Positions 1-9,895 are shown, counted from the stretch's first letter. The stretch is DNA of 64,000 nt from Streptomyces sp. ML-6 (GCF_030116705.1 NZ_JAOTIK010000001.1:3553001-3617000), one strand, 5' to 3'. Numbers and translations: made by a program. The notes: generated from the sequence alone by a model not told the origin.

Positions 1-1304
1 ACCTCGTACGCCATGGACGGCTTCAGCAACACCGCCCGCTGCTCCTGCGAGGGGTCGGGCAGCCCGGGTGCCGCGTCGCCCGCGGTGTGGTGGACGACCA
101 TGATCCTGGTCTCGTCGGCCGCGCCCATCGTCTGGAAGCCCACGCTGCCCCCGTTGTTCACCGCGCACTCCGTGCCGGAGACGTTGGCGATGCGGAAGGT
201 TCCGTAGACCGTGCCGTCGGCCCCGGGCGCGCCGGTCTCGGCCGAGGCGACCCCGAGCTGACCCGGTCCGCAGGCCGCCATGGCGGCCACCTCGGTCCGG
301 TCCGGGTCGGCGGTGCCGCCCGTCAGGTCGCCGTCCTCGCCCCGGCCCCGGCTGTCGGAGGGGCTGCTGGTGCTCTCGGGGTGGTCCGGGTCGCCGTCGG
401 TCCGCCCGTCGGCGTGGCCGCCGCTGTCCTTGCCCGCGTGCTCCGAACCGGCCCCGGTGCCGTTGCCGCCCTGCGCCTGCTCGCCGTGCCCGGCTATCGC
501 GGGGTTGGCCGCGCTCGAACCGTCGGAGTTCGCGACGTGGACGAAGGCGGGCACCGCGGTGCCGATGAGCAGCGCCGCCGCGGCCAGCCCGACGACGGCC
601 TGCCGTCGCTTGGCACGCCGGACGGGAACCGCGCGCTGCAACCGGTCGAGCGTGCCGTCACGGGGCTCGATGTTCCGGACGGCGCCGTGCAGCATGCGGC
701 GCAGCGCGACCTCGTCGAGATCCGCGTCACCGCCGTTCAGCCCGTCGCTGCTCAATCCGTCGCCGTTCAGCCCGTCGCCGTTCAGGGCGCTGCCCGCACC
801 GGAATCCGGGCCGAAGAGGCTGCTCAGACTGCCGAAGCCAACCGTCCCGACCGACCCCGCCGCCCCTGCGCCGCCGGATGCCTCGGATGACTTGGACGCC
901 TCGGATGCCTCGGCCACACCGGACGCACCCGCCACATCCGCAGCCGCAGCCCCTCCCGCTTCCGACGCCCCGGCCTCTCCACCGGCTACGCCGCCCACGG
1001 CCTTCCCGCTGTCGGTGTCGTTCGCGCCGTCCGCGCCGTTCCCGGCCTTCCCGCCATCCGCACCATCCGCACCGTCCGCGCCGTCCCCGGCGTTCTCGGC
1101 TTCGGCCCCGGGGGCCTCGGCTTCGGCGGCCTCCGCCGAGCCGGCCGGGTCGGCGTCCGCGTCCCGGTTCGCAGGCAGGGCGTTCTCCGCCCCGTCGTGG
1201 TTCACAATCCCGTTTCCAGTCCGGTCAGTCCGATGCTCACGCCCGGCGCCGTCGCGCTGTTCACGCCCCGGCCCGTTCTCGTACGTGCGGTCGCGCCGGC
1301 TCAT
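1..1304 (-). CDS. Membrane-anchored partner of the ECF sigma factor (partial, DUF4232-like exterior)
   Basis: This frame is open from an ATG at 1304 to the left window edge, so the C-terminus is missing. The first roughly 230 residues are low-complexity (Ala, Gly, Asp, Glu, Ser, Pro) and look disordered. A short ordered segment near residues 195-230 (LDEVALRRMLHGAVRNIEP) precedes one membrane segment at about 234-254. The outer part, from about residue 345, has paired cysteines and a TFRIANVSGTEC stretch resembling DUF4232 domains. The start overlaps the sigma factor stop as ATGA, implying translational coupling. By position it could be an anti-sigma or signal-transducing partner, but no ZAS zinc motif is visible, so that role is inferred. 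Confidence 0.8.
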   Translation of the reverse strand, partial: MSRRDRTYENGPGREQRDGAGREHRTDRTGNGIVNHDGAENALPANRDADADPAGSAEAAEAEAPGAEAENAGDGADGADGADGGKAGNGADGANDTDSGKAVGGVAGGEAGASEAGGAAAADVAGASGVAEASEASKSSEASGGAGAAGSVGTVGFGSLSSLFGPDSGAGSALNGDGLNGDGLSSDGLNGGDADLDEVALRRMLHGAVRNIEPRDGTLDRLQRAVPVRRAKRRQAVVGLAAAALLIGTAVPAFVHVANSDGSSAANPAIAGHGEQAQGGNGTGAGSEHAGKDSGGHADGRTDGDPDHPESTSSPSDSRGRGEDGDLTGGTADPDRTEVAAMAACGPGQLGVASAETGAPGADGTVYGTFRIANVSGTECAVNNGGSVGFQTMGAADETRIMVVHHTAGDAAPGLPDPSQEQRAVLLKPSMAYE

Positions 1305-1963
1305 CCCTGCGCCTCCATCACGACGCGCAGCGCCGCGATCCCCCGGGAGCCGTAGGCCTTGACCGAGCCCAGGGATATCCCCAGCGTCTCGGCCACCTGT
1401 ACCTCCGTCATGTCCGCGAAGTAGCGCAGCACCAGCACTTCCCGCTGCCGCCGCTGGAGCCCCCGCATCGCCTTGATCAGCGCGTCCCGCTCCAGCTGGT
1501 CGTACGCGCCCTCCTCGGCGCTCGCCATGTCCGGCATCGGCTTGGAGAGCAGCTTCAGCCCGAGGATGCGGCGGCGCAGCGCGGAACGCGAGAGGTTGAC
1601 CACCGTCTGGCGCAGGTACGCGAGCGTCTTCTCGGGGTCCCGCACCCGGTTGCGCGCCGAGTGGACGCGGATGAACGCCTCCTGCACCACGTCCTCGCAC
1701 GAGGCCGTGTCGTCCAGGAGCAGCGCCGCGAGCCCGAGCAGCGACCGGTAGTGGGCGCGATAGGTCTCGGTGAGGTGGTCGACCGTGGTTCCGGCAGCCA
1801 CGCCTTCCTCAGCGCCCTCGCGCTGCGAGGGCAACCGCGCGGGACGTGCGGCGGGCATGGGCGCGATCACCGGCATGCCGCCGGGCGCGCGGGGCCGTCG
1901 GAGGGGGCGCACCGAAGCGCCCCGCAAGGGACCCACCACTGTGATGTCGAGAACCTCTGCCAC
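1301..1963 (-). CDS. ECF RNA polymerase sigma factor (SigE-like family)
   Basis: The 220-residue protein has sigma-70 region 2 at about residues 66-132 (core DDTASCEDVVQEAFIRV) and region 4 at about 162-212 with a helix-turn-helix around LGISLGSVKAYGSRG. An N-terminal extension of about 60 residues, rich in Pro and Arg, precedes region 2. It would direct RNA polymerase to a specific set of promoters. The GTG start at 1963 gives the longest plausible form; only a weak G-rich ribosome site lies about 15 nt upstream, so a later start is possible. The stop overlaps the start of the membrane partner, indicating a two-gene operon. The 272-bp upstream gap separates it from asd. Confidence 0.93.
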   Translation of the reverse strand: MAEVLDITVVGPLRGASVRPLRRPRAPGGMPVIAPMPAARPARLPSQREGAEEGVAAGTTVDHLTETYRAHYRSLLGLAALLLDDTASCEDVVQEAFIRVHSARNRVRDPEKTLAYLRQTVVNLSRSALRRRILGLKLLSKPMPDMASAEEGAYDQLERDALIKAMRGLQRRQREVLVLRYFADMTEVQVAETLGISLGSVKAYGSRGIAALRVVMEAQG

Positions 1964-2235
1964 GCCAGTTGGACACGTTTCCCCCCGTCAGGGTTGTACG
2001 CGCGCGCCACCGCGTTCGGCGCTGTGCGACATGCCCTCATACGTACCTGCTCTTCCCCAAGTGCCCCGAATGAGCGCCCCGCCGCGCCGAAGGTGACGGC
2101 ATAGACGCGCATTCCCCGGCCGGTGGTTGCAGCAGGCCGGACGGTCATCGTCGGATACCCCGGCACCCCATCTCAAGATGTTCAGACCTTCAACTTACTC
2201 ACAGGCTATTCACAGAAACCACAAAACGGGTTCGA

Positions 2236-3300
2236 TCAGACACGGGGGAACTCCGCGGCCACCGACTCGGCGATCTGGGCCACGTTCAGCGCGGCTCCCT
2301 TGCGGAGGTTGTCGCCGCAGACGAACAGTTCCAGGCACCGGGGATCGTCCATCGACCTGCGCACTCGTCCGACCCAGGTGGGATCGGTACCGACGACGTC
2401 GGACGGCGTCGGGAAGTCCCCCGCCGCCGGGTTGTCGTACAGCACCACGCCCGGCGCCGTCGCCAGGATCTCGTGGGCCCGGTCGACCTCGACCTCGCTC
2501 TCGAACCTGGCGTGGACGGACATCGAGTGCGTCGCGACGACGGGTACGTACACACAGGTCGCCGCCACCCGGAGGGTCGGCAGGTCCAGGATCTTGCGGC
2601 ACTCCTCGCGGATCGCCAGTTCCTCCGACGACCAGCCGTCCCCTGCCCCGGTGCCCGCCCAGGGCACCACGTTGAGGGCCACCGGGGCGGCGAAGGGGCC
2701 GTTTCCCGCGTCGCCCAGCGCCCGGCGCACGTCCCCGGGCCTCGTGCCCAGTTCCGTACCCGCGACCGTCGCCAGCTGCTCGCGCAACGTGGCGACGCCG
2801 TCGCGTCCCGCCGCGCTCACCGCCTGGTACGAGGAGACGATCAGCTCCCGCACCCCGAACTCGGCGTGCAGCGCGCCGATCGCGACGATCAGCGAGAGCG
2901 TGGTGCAGTTCGGGCTCGCGACGATGCCGCGCGGCCTGATCCGTACGGCGTGCGGGTTGACCTCGGGCACGACCAGCGGGACGTCGGAGGCCATCCGGAA
3001 GGCGGCGGAGTCGTCGACGACGACCGCGCCCTTGGCGGCGGCGATCGGCGCCCACCGCTCGGCGACGTCGCCCGGCACCAGGAACAGCGCCACGTCCACA
3101 CCGTCGAAGACGTCCTCGGAGAGTTCGAGGACCTCGCTCTCCTCGCCGCGCACGACCAGCTTGCGACCGGCCGAGCGCGGCGAGGCGATCAGCTTCACCT
3201 CGCCCCAGACGTCCGCGTGCTGCGAAAGGATCTGGAGCATGACGCCGCCGGCCGCCCCGGTCGCCCCGACGACCGCGAGCGAAGGGCGGCGCGCGGTCAT
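2236..3300 (-). CDS. asd: Aspartate-semialdehyde dehydrogenase
   Basis: This enzyme reduces aspartyl phosphate to aspartate semialdehyde with NADPH, the branch point for lysine, diaminopimelate, threonine and methionine. It has 354 residues. The nucleotide-binding loop GATGAAG is at residues 12-18 and the catalytic cysteine is C132 in the NCTT motif. VPEVNPH is also conserved. The usual FSAGG stretch of the family is replaced by [11 protein letters not shown] around residues 73-83, and SGAG by SAAG. It overlaps the lysC stop by 4 bp (ATGA), so the pair is one operon. Catalytic Cys, cofactor loop and context make the assignment secure, although this paralogue is somewhat diverged. Confidence 0.93.
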   Translation of the reverse strand: MTARRPSLAVVGATGAAGGVMLQILSQHADVWGEVKLIASPRSAGRKLVVRGEESEVLELSEDVFDGVDVALFLVPGDVAERWAPIAAAKGAVVVDDSAAFRMASDVPLVVPEVNPHAVRIRPRGIVASPNCTTLSLIVAIGALHAEFGVRELIVSSYQAVSAAGRDGVATLREQLATVAGTELGTRPGDVRRALGDAGNGPFAAPVALNVVPWAGTGAGDGWSSEELAIREECRKILDLPTLRVAATCVYVPVVATHSMSVHARFESEVEVDRAHEILATAPGVVLYDNPAAGDFPTPSDVVGTDPTWVGRVRRSMDDPRCLELFVCGDNLRKGAALNVAQIAESVAAEFPRV

Positions 3301-3818
3301 CGGCCGGTGCCTCCGTAGACGACGGCCTCGTCGGAGTCGCTGTCCAGGCCGAAGGCGGTGTGCACGGCGCGCACGGCCTCGGTGACGTCGTCGGCACGGG
3401 TGACCACCGAGATGCGGATCTCGGACGTCGAGATCAGCTCGATGTTCACGCCGGCGTCCGACAGCGCCTCGAAGAAGCCCGCCGTGACCCCCGGGTTGGT
3501 CTTCATGCCGGCGCCGACCAGGGAGATCTTCGCGATCTGGTCGTCGTAGCGCAGCGACTCGAAACCGATGCCGCCGCGGTTGCGCTCCAGGGCGTCGATG
3601 GCCTTGCGGCCCTCGGCCTTGGGCAGCGTGAACGAGATGTCGGTCAGACCGGTCGACGCGGCGGAGACGTTCTGCACCACCATGTCGATGTTGATCTCCG
3701 CGTTCGCGATCGTGCGGAAGATCGCGGCGGCCTCGCCCGGCTTGTCCGGCACGCCGACGACGGTGATCTTGGCCTCGGAGACGTCATGGGCGACTCCGGA
3801 GATGATCGCGTGCTCCAC
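3297..3818 (-). other. Probable internal start of the aspartokinase beta subunit
   Basis: An in-frame GTG at codon 251 of lysC ([12 protein letters not shown]) is preceded by an AAGGGGA stretch about 7 nt upstream. Starting here gives a 173-residue protein made only of the ACT region. Actinobacterial ask genes such as that of Corynebacterium encode an alpha2-beta2 enzyme whose beta subunit starts at the equivalent site. The position and ribosome-site-like sequence are visible; actual use is inferred from the family. Confidence 0.55.
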
Positions 3819-4568
3819 CTTCTGGTCCCCTTGCGGTTCGTTGCTGACCCAGGTTCCGCGCAGTCCGGAGAAGGAGGAGCGGACGTGGATCGGGATGTTG
3901 TAGCGGCGTGCGTACTCCACGCACCGGTGCAGCAGCACCTTGGAGCCGGACGCGGCCAGCTCCAGCATGTCCTCGAAGGAGATCCAGTCGATCTTCCGGG
4001 CCTTCTTCACGACCCGCGGGTCGGCGGTGAAGACCCCGTCCACATCGGTGTAGATCTCGCAGACCTCGGCGTCCAGCGCGGCGGCGAGCGCGACCGCGGT
4101 GGTGTCGGATCCGCCCCGGCCGAGGGTGGTGATGTCCTTCTTGTCCTGGGACACGCCCTGGAACCCCGCGACGATCGCGATGTTCCCCTCGTCCAGCGCC
4201 GTACGGATACGGCCCGGCGTCACATCGATGATGCGCGCCTTGTTGTGGACCGAGTCGGTGATGACGCCCGCCTGGCTGCCGGTGAACGACTGGGCCTCGT
4301 GGCCCAGGTTTTTGATCGCCATCGCCAGCAGGGCCATGGAGATCCGCTCTCCGGCGGTCAGCAGCATGTCGAACTCACGCCCCGCGGGTATCGGCGATAC
4401 CTGCTCGGCGAGATCGATCAACTCGTCCGTCGTGTCGCCCATCGCGGACACCACGACAACCACCTGGTTGCCGCTCTTCTTGGCATCGACGATTCGCTTG
4501 GCGACGCGCTTGATGCCCTCGGCATCGGCTACGGAGGAGCCTCCGTACTTCTGCACGACAAGGCCCAC
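3297..4568 (-). CDS. lysC: Aspartokinase, alpha subunit, with overlapping beta subunit
   Basis: Aspartokinase phosphorylates aspartate in the first step of the lysine/threonine/methionine family. The 423-residue protein opens with the kinase signature KYGGSS (residues 7-12). The catalytic domain runs to about residue 245, followed by two ACT regulatory domains (about 265-335 and 345-410) that in this family bind lysine and threonine. The GTG start at 4568 sits behind a GAGGAG ribosome site. It is the promoter-proximal gene of the lysC-asd operon. A likely internal beta-subunit start lies at 3818. Confidence 0.97.
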   Translation of the reverse strand: MGLVVQKYGGSSVADAEGIKRVAKRIVDAKKSGNQVVVVVSAMGDTTDELIDLAEQVSPIPAGREFDMLLTAGERISMALLAMAIKNLGHEAQSFTGSQAGVITDSVHNKARIIDVTPGRIRTALDEGNIAIVAGFQGVSQDKKDITTLGRGGSDTTAVALAAALDAEVCEIYTDVDGVFTADPRVVKKARKIDWISFEDMLELAASGSKVLLHRCVEYARRYNIPIHVRSSFSGLRGTWVSNEPQGDQKVEHAIISGVAHDVSEAKITVVGVPDKPGEAAAIFRTIANAEINIDMVVQNVSAASTGLTDISFTLPKAEGRKAIDALERNRGGIGFESLRYDDQIAKISLVGAGMKTNPGVTAGFFEALSDAGVNIELISTSEIRISVVTRADDVTEAVRAVHTAFGLDSDSDEAVVYGGTGR

Positions 4569-4844
4569 GTGCGCTCCTCGCTCAGTCCGTTACTGCGGTC
4601 GGCTCAGTTTAACGAGCAGCCCGAAAACGCCCCGTCCTTACCACATGGTGAGATGTCCCGCTCAACACGTGATCTTCGGCATTTCGTTCCGGGCCGCTCG
4701 CACAGGGTCTGTTGCCCGCCGATCGGGCCCGCACTCCCCATGTGTCCCAGCCCACACGCCCGGCGGGCCGGATCCCGGATCCGGCGGCCCCGCACCTCTA
4801 GCGTGGACCGGAACCCCATGATCCGCTCTTCGGAGGCCCCCACC

Positions 4845-5129
4845 GTGCGCAATCCGCTCCGCGCGCTTCCCGTGCTCCTGGCCCTGGCCGCCCTCCCCCT
4901 GACCGCGTCCCCCGCCCACGCGGGCGGCACCTGCACCGCCACCCGCCCCGACGCCCCGATCTACGCGGGCGCCAACCCCTGGACCGAGATCGTCGGTTAC
5001 CTGGACCCGGGCATTCCGGTGAACGCCACCCGCCAGGGCGCGGACGAGCTGTGGCGCGTCTCGCGCACCGACGACGGCGCGCCCCTGGGCTTCATGCGCG
5101 CGGGCGACCTGCGGTGCGACGGGGGGTGA
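4845..5129 (+). CDS. Small secreted protein (SH3-like)
   Basis: The product has 94 residues. A GTG at 4845 is preferred over the in-frame ATG at 4818 because GGAGG lies 8 nt before the GTG. The first 26 residues form a signal peptide ending ASPAHA. The mature part has two cysteines (CTATRPDAPIYAG and DLRCDGG) and a pattern of short strands (EIVGYLDPGIPVNA, LWRVSR, GFMRAGDL) like bacterial SH3-type domains of extracellular proteins. It is divergent from lysC and convergent with the LamG protein. Its function is unknown; the SH3 resemblance is an inference from strand pattern. Confidence 0.75.
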   Translation: MRNPLRALPVLLALAALPLTASPAHAGGTCTATRPDAPIYAGANPWTEIVGYLDPGIPVNATRQGADELWRVSRTDDGAPLGFMRAGDLRCDGG

Positions 5130-5204
5130 GGACGGCGTCGGCAGCCAGGGTGGGGACCGCACCCGACCGGCCCCCACCCCCGCGGGCATCCCCGCCGGAC
5201 GTCC

Positions 5205-7325
5205 CTACCTCAGCATGGCGACCTCGGCGGCCGTGAGCGCACCGGAGAAGGCCCGGACCTGGTCGACGGCGCCGTGCAGGTACTCGCCCCATCCCTCGGC
5301 CGTACGCCCCCGGCCGACCTGGAGGCCGCCACTGCTCGTCCAGCCGTCACGGAACTCGGCGGTGCCCGCCGTCTCGGCGTAGCCGTCCACGTAGAGCGTG
5401 ATCCGGTTCATCGCGTCGTCGTGGACGACGGCGATGCGGTGCCCCGCGCCGAAACCGCCGTCCGGCTCCGTGTACTGGGCGACCACCGTCTCGGCGGCCC
5501 CCGGCTCGTCCGCGTGGGACATCACCAGTTCCCAGCTGCGGGTCGACGGCCGGTAACGCACCTTGAAGGCGTCGCCGTGCGCCCCTCCCTGGGAGAGGAC
5601 GGTCATGAGGCGGGCCGGCTCCTGGTCGGCCAGCCGCACGGTCGCGCTCACGCTGAAGCTGCCACCGGTGTCCACGACCGGATTCTCCGTGGCCGCGTGT
5701 CCGGAGACCCCGTCCAGCAGCAGATGTCCCTCGCCCTCGAGCGGCCAGTCCCCGGGATCGCAGTCGGGGTCCAGCGGGTCGCAGGGCTCGTCGAACCGGC
5801 GGACCGAGGCGCCCGGACCGAGCTTCAGCGGCTGCCCGCCGTTCGACTCCGCGCTGACGCCCCCGGGGGCCGTCTCCAGTCCCCAGTGGCCCAGCAGCTG
5901 CGCCTTCCGGGCTGCGAGTTCCGCGACCTCGGCCGGCACCACCACCCGGTCATGGACCCGCACGTCACCGACCTCGCCCTGCCAGCGGTCCCGGTATCCG
6001 GCCGCGCCCTGCGCCCGGCCGATCTGGAAGTCTCCGTCCCCCGAGGCCGGGGTCACGGGCTGTTCCTCGCCCACGGCCCTGCCGTTGACGTACAGCCGGG
6101 CCGTGCCCGTCCGGGCGTCGTACCGGCCGAGCACATGCGCCCACTGCCCCGCCTCGGGCTCACCACCGGTCAGCCGCGTGCCGCCGAGGCCGAACGACCA
6201 GACGGGCTTGCCGTCGGCCTGCCCCAGCCCCAGCGTGAACGCCGGCCCCTGCCCGGTGTCCTGGCTGACGACGGTCCGCGTGCCGTCCACCGCGGTCGGC
6301 CGTACCCAGGCGCCCACCGAGAACGTCCGGTCCGTCGCGACAATCGTGGTGTCCGGCGTCACGAAGCCGTGCCCCGTGCCGTCCAGCGCCACCGTGGACG
6401 TCACGTCCGTACCGGACGGAGCGGCCGCGCCGAACGTGGCCCCGGCGCCGACGCGGGCCGCTGGGCCGGCCTCGGCGGCTGCGGTTCGTGAGCCGGCCGC
6501 GTCGGCCAGCTTCCAGTGCGCGGCCGGCGCCCGCCCGGAACCCACCCGGAACTGGTAGTTCACCGGTGCGCTGCCGTTGCCCGCGCGGTCGAACGCCTGG
6601 ACCTCCAGGGTGTGCAGCCCCGGCGACTCCGGAAGGTAGTCGATGTCGGCAGCGCCGTCCGGCCCGGATGCCGGGACGGTCAGCTGTCGACCGCCCCCGA
6701 AGATGTAACGGTAGAAAACGACGTCGTCGGACGGCGAATCGAGATGGAAGGTCCCGTGGACACCGACCCCGTCCGTCCATGCGTCGTTGTCCGGGTAGTC
6801 GTCCGACGACACCACGGGCTGCTCGGGTGCTTCCCTGTCGTACACGAACTCGCAGGCCGTGCCCGACCCGTCGGAGCTCCAGGGCGAGACCTTTCCCCCG
6901 CTGAGGGCACGCACATGCCACGAGACCACGGTGTCGGTCGGGATCGCGATCTCCTCGGGCAGATGCCAGGAGAACCCCGAGCCCTGGGGCTTGGCGAGTG
7001 TGGTCAACTGCCGCCGCTCGATGCCACCGTCGGCCGCCCACCACAGCTCGAACTCGGCCACGATCGAAGGCGCGTCCGGCTGTCCGCCGTGCCCCGGGTC
7101 CGACAGCACGGCACGCAACGGCGGCAGGGTGCGGACATACGCCTTGGCCTCCCCCGCCCCACACGCCCGGCCGCCGGTCTCCAGCCCCGAGGCCCACGAC
7201 TCGTCCGGAGTCGGATCGGCAACCGCGACCGTCACCCCCTGCGCCGCCAGCATGGCCGCTGTGACCAGCGACAACGCCCCGAGCCGCGCCGTTCTTCGAC
7301 GGCCCGCACCACTGACTTCACGCAT
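5205..7325 (-). CDS. Secreted protein with two LamG/concanavalin-like domains
   Basis: The protein has 706 residues from the ATG at 7325, chosen because GGGAGGG lies just upstream; a GTG at 7358 is in frame but has no ribosome site. An Arg-rich n-region and a hydrophobic stretch ending near AVADP form a signal peptide. A fibronectin-like part (about residues 150-260, GLHTLEVQAFDRAGN) is followed by two LamG-like beta-sandwich domains. The first contains FSVGAWVRP and LYVNGRAVG, the second ITLYVDGYAE and LHGAVDQVRAFSGAL. Such domains usually bind carbohydrate or protein outside the cell. No catalytic domain is seen, so it is probably a binding or adhesion protein. Confidence 0.85.
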   Translation of the reverse strand: MREVSGAGRRRTARLGALSLVTAAMLAAQGVTVAVADPTPDESWASGLETGGRACGAGEAKAYVRTLPPLRAVLSDPGHGGQPDAPSIVAEFELWWAADGGIERRQLTTLAKPQGSGFSWHLPEEIAIPTDTVVSWHVRALSGGKVSPWSSDGSGTACEFVYDREAPEQPVVSSDDYPDNDAWTDGVGVHGTFHLDSPSDDVVFYRYIFGGGRQLTVPASGPDGAADIDYLPESPGLHTLEVQAFDRAGNGSAPVNYQFRVGSGRAPAAHWKLADAAGSRTAAAEAGPAARVGAGATFGAAAPSGTDVTSTVALDGTGHGFVTPDTTIVATDRTFSVGAWVRPTAVDGTRTVVSQDTGQGPAFTLGLGQADGKPVWSFGLGGTRLTGGEPEAGQWAHVLGRYDARTGTARLYVNGRAVGEEQPVTPASGDGDFQIGRAQGAAGYRDRWQGEVGDVRVHDRVVVPAEVAELAARKAQLLGHWGLETAPGGVSAESNGGQPLKLGPGASVRRFDEPCDPLDPDCDPGDWPLEGEGHLLLDGVSGHAATENPVVDTGGSFSVSATVRLADQEPARLMTVLSQGGAHGDAFKVRYRPSTRSWELVMSHADEPGAAETVVAQYTEPDGGFGAGHRIAVVHDDAMNRITLYVDGYAETAGTAEFRDGWTSSGGLQVGRGRTAEGWGEYLHGAVDQVRAFSGALTAAEVAMLR

Positions 7326-7481
7326 GCGTCCCTCCCCATTACCGTCTGTGAGTGCCACAGATCATCGGGAGGCTAGCAACGCGCGCCCTCAACGGCACGG
7401 CAGTTTCGCGCGGGTGGCGGGAAGGCCCCGCTGTCGGATCGGGGTTGCCGGATCGGCCCCGGCGGATCCAGCGGCGCGCCG

Positions 7482-8141
7482 CTACTGCACCGGGCGCAGT
7501 CCCAGGGGGCCCGCGATCTCCTCGGCCATCACGCGGCCCGCCTCCTCGGCGAGGTCGTCGTCGAGGGTCTCCGAGTCCGTGTCCAGGCCGTCCAGCTCCT
7601 GGAGGGGCTGGTTGAGGCGGATGTGGGCGATCAGGGACTGGAGGGCGCGCAGGGCGGCGGAGGCGGTGGAGCCCCAGTTGGAGAAGTAGGAGAACTGCCA
7701 CCACCACAGGGCCTCGGTCGTGCGGTCCTCCTCGTAGTGGGCCAGACCGTGGCGCAGGTCGGTGATCAGGTCGGCCAGGTCGTCGGAGATCCGGGCCGGG
7801 ACGGGGGCCTTGCGGGGCTCGTACGGGTCGAAGACCTCGGAGTAGACGTCGATCGGCTCCAGCAGGGTGGCGAACCGCTCGCGCAGCCGGTCCGCGTCCG
7901 GTTCCGCGCCGAGGTCCGGCTCGTAGCGCTCGTCGGGGACGATGTCCTCGTACGCGCCCAGCCGGCCGCCGGCCAGCAGGAGCTGGGAGACCTGGAGCAG
8001 CAGGACGGGGACGGCCTCCTCGGGCTCCTCGACCTTGGACACCTCGGTGACCGCGACGATGAACGTCTTGATCTGGTCGGCGATCTGGACGGCGAAGTCG
8101 TCCGGGTCCTGCGTGACGGAGTTCAGCGTGGCGTCAGACAT
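7482..8141 (-). CDS. DUF5063 domain-containing protein
   Basis: This acidic 219-residue protein matches the DUF5063 family by its helical pattern and the conserved centre DLITDLRHGLAHY followed by WWWQFSYFSNWGSTASAALRAL (about residues 125-165). There is no signal peptide or membrane segment. In streptomycetes the family sits just downstream of recR, as here, but the 137-bp gap and unknown role do not show whether it acts with RecR. The ATG start at 8141 follows a GGGAGGT ribosome site. Its function is unknown. Confidence 0.88.
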   Translation of the reverse strand: MSDATLNSVTQDPDDFAVQIADQIKTFIVAVTEVSKVEEPEEAVPVLLLQVSQLLLAGGRLGAYEDIVPDERYEPDLGAEPDADRLRERFATLLEPIDVYSEVFDPYEPRKAPVPARISDDLADLITDLRHGLAHYEEDRTTEALWWWQFSYFSNWGSTASAALRALQSLIAHIRLNQPLQELDGLDTDSETLDDDLAEEAGRVMAEEIAGPLGLRPVQ

Positions 8142-8278
8142 CGAGGGGACCTCCCGTGGGCACGGTCGCGAACGGTGAGAAGAACATATCGGCGCTGAAC
8201 GTAAAGCCGTCGTGAGTCGCGGGAATGGTCATCGACCGAACACCGGACGACATGAAGGCGTCACACATCGGGCGCATG

Positions 8279-8878
8279 TCACACATCGAGCAGCCGCCTC
8301 CCCTCGAAGGCGCGGCCCAGGGTCACCTCGTCCGCGTACTCCAGGTCGCCGCCCACCGGCAGACCGCTGGCCAGCCTGGTGACGCGGAGGCCCATCGGCT
8401 TGACCATCCGCGCCAGGTACGTGGCGGTGGCCTCGCCCTCCAGGTTGGGGTCGGTCGCCAGGATCAGCTCCGTGATCGAGCCGTCGGCGAGCCGGGCGAG
8501 CAGTTCCCGGATGCGCAGGTCGTCCGGGCCGACGCCCTCGATCGGGCTGATCGCGCCGCCCAGGACGTGGTACCGGCCGCGGAACTCACGGGTCCGCTCG
8601 ATCGCGACGACGTCCTTCGGCTCCTCGACCACGCAGATCACCGACGGGTCCCGGCGGGTGTCGCGGCAGATGTTGCACTGCTCCTGCTGGGCGACGTTGC
8701 CGCAGACCGTGCAGAACCGCACCTTGTCCTTGACCTCCAGGAGGGCATGGGCGAGGCGACGCACATCGGTCGGTTCGGCCTGCAGGACGTGGAAGGCGAT
8801 CCGCTGGGCGCTCTTGGGACCGACACCGGGCAGCCTGCCCAGTTCGTCGATGAGGTCCTGAACCACGCCTTCGTACAA
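8279..8878 (-). CDS. recR: Recombination mediator protein RecR
   Basis: RecR works with RecF and RecO to load RecA at gaps in DNA. The 199-residue protein has the full family layout: a helix-hairpin-helix (GVGPKSAQR, residues 18-26), a four-cysteine zinc finger (C56, C59, C68, C71) and a Toprim domain (about 79-175, [13 protein letters not shown] and [12 protein letters not shown]). The start is TTG at 8878 (MYEGVVQDL) with GGAAGG 8 nt upstream. It lies downstream of the EbfC-like gene on the same strand, the conserved ybaB-recR order. Unusually, the 253 bp between them holds a 27-bp tandem repeat array. Confidence 0.97.
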   Translation of the reverse strand: MYEGVVQDLIDELGRLPGVGPKSAQRIAFHVLQAEPTDVRRLAHALLEVKDKVRFCTVCGNVAQQEQCNICRDTRRDPSVICVVEEPKDVVAIERTREFRGRYHVLGGAISPIEGVGPDDLRIRELLARLADGSITELILATDPNLEGEATATYLARMVKPMGLRVTRLASGLPVGGDLEYADEVTLGRAFEGRRLLDV

Positions 8879-8990
8879 CGGGAACGCCTTCCTTTCCGGC
8901 CCTGCTTCTGTTCTGTCGTTCTCTTCGGTCGTTCTGTTCTGTTGTTTTGTTCTGTTGTTCTGCTCTGTTGTACCGCCCGGGGGCCGGGTG

Positions 8991-9125
8991 TTCTGCCCTT
9001 CCGCCCGGGGCCGGGTGTTCTGTTGTTCCGCCCGGGGCCGGGTGTTCTGTTGTTCCGCCCGGGGCCGGGTGTTCTGTTGTTCCGCCCGGGGCCGGGTGTT
9101 CTGTTGTTCCGCCCGGGGCCGGGAC
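8991..9125. repeat. Five tandem copies of a 27-bp unit between ybaB and recR
   Basis: Five units of 27 bp occupy 8991-9017, 9018-9044, 9045-9071, 9072-9098 and 9099-9125. The last four are nearly identical, with core TTCTGTTGTTCCGCCCGG. The first is diverged, and a partial copy plus TTCTG-rich sequence lies just to the left. Because 27 is a multiple of 3, the array creates spurious repeated open frames (RGRVFCCSA) on the plus strand. It sits inside the transcribed ybaB-recR spacer. Copy number probably varies between strains, but that is inference. Confidence 0.95.
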
Positions 9126-9131
9126 CGGGCG

Positions 9132-9467
9132 TCAGAAGGGGAGGCCGGGCATGCCGCCCAGGCCCTGGGCGAGCGGGCCCAGCTTCTGCTGCTGGAGCTG
9201 CTGCGCGTTCTCGTTCGCCGCCTGGACCGCGGCGACGACGAGGTCCGCGAGCGTCTCGGTGTCCTCCGGGTCGACGGCCTTCGGGTCGATCACCAGGTTG
9301 CGGAGCTCGCCGGAACCGGTCACGGTCGCCTTCACGAGACCGCCACCCGCCTGGCCCTCGACCTCGGTCCCGGCCAGTTCCTCCTGGGCCGCGGCGAGGT
9401 CCTGCTGCATCTTCTGAGCCTGCTGCAGCAGCTGCTGCATGTTGGGCTGACCACCACCGGGAATCAC
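9132..9467 (-). CDS. YbaB/EbfC family nucleoid-associated protein
   Basis: This family consists of small dimeric DNA-binding proteins associated with the nucleoid. The product has 111 residues from the GTG at 9467, chosen because AGGAG lies 5 nt upstream; the TTG at 9482 has no ribosome site. It starts [24 protein letters not shown], has the long Gln-rich first helix and the family core [39 protein letters not shown]. The C-terminus ends in a Gly/Pro/Leu tail ([10 protein letters not shown]). It is followed by recR, the usual partner. Confidence 0.94.
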   Translation of the reverse strand: MIPGGGQPNMQQLLQQAQKMQQDLAAAQEELAGTEVEGQAGGGLVKATVTGSGELRNLVIDPKAVDPEDTETLADLVVAAVQAANENAQQLQQQKLGPLAQGLGGMPGLPF

Positions 9468-9895
9468 GGTTGCTCCTGGCAATTCGACGACAAAATGTTT
9501 CGGTACGCCGAGCCTACGTGGTCACCGGGCAGTGCGCCCCACCCACTGGCGAGCAACTCTTTCGAGTGAGTTTCAGGCAACGCCAGAAAGAGTCCTATAC
9601 CTGATCACAGGCCCCGCGCACCCGGGAATACCGGGATTTCTACCCCATGGCCCACCATTCGGCGGTAGGAAGAGCATGCACATCGGTACGTACGAGTACA
9701 CGGATCGTCACGCAAGGTTACGTATTCGGGGCGTCCGGTCACTCCGCAGAGCGGCAGGCGTGCCGCACGGCGGCCCCGCACCACCCGCAGCACCCACGAG
9801 CCCCGCCGTCGGAACGCACCGCCGTCGGAACGACCACCGCCGGAACGCACCGCCGCACATCAGGCGCCGCCCCGCAGAACACAGAGGAGTACCCG
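9468..9895. other. Divergent promoter region between the EbfC gene and the SLATT gene
   Basis: This is a 428-bp gene-free stretch that must hold the ybaB-recR promoter on the minus strand and the SLATT gene promoter on the plus strand. A direct repeat of about 16 bp (GCCGTCGGAACGCACC and two variants) lies at about 9805-9853. AT-richer patches occur around 9485-9600 and 9690-9730. I see no convincing -35/-10 pair and no RNA gene. Confidence 0.6.

Noticed and set aside
8991..9125. 27-bp repeat considered as a CRISPR array
   Set aside because: The units are directly tandem with no unique spacers, and no cas genes are present.
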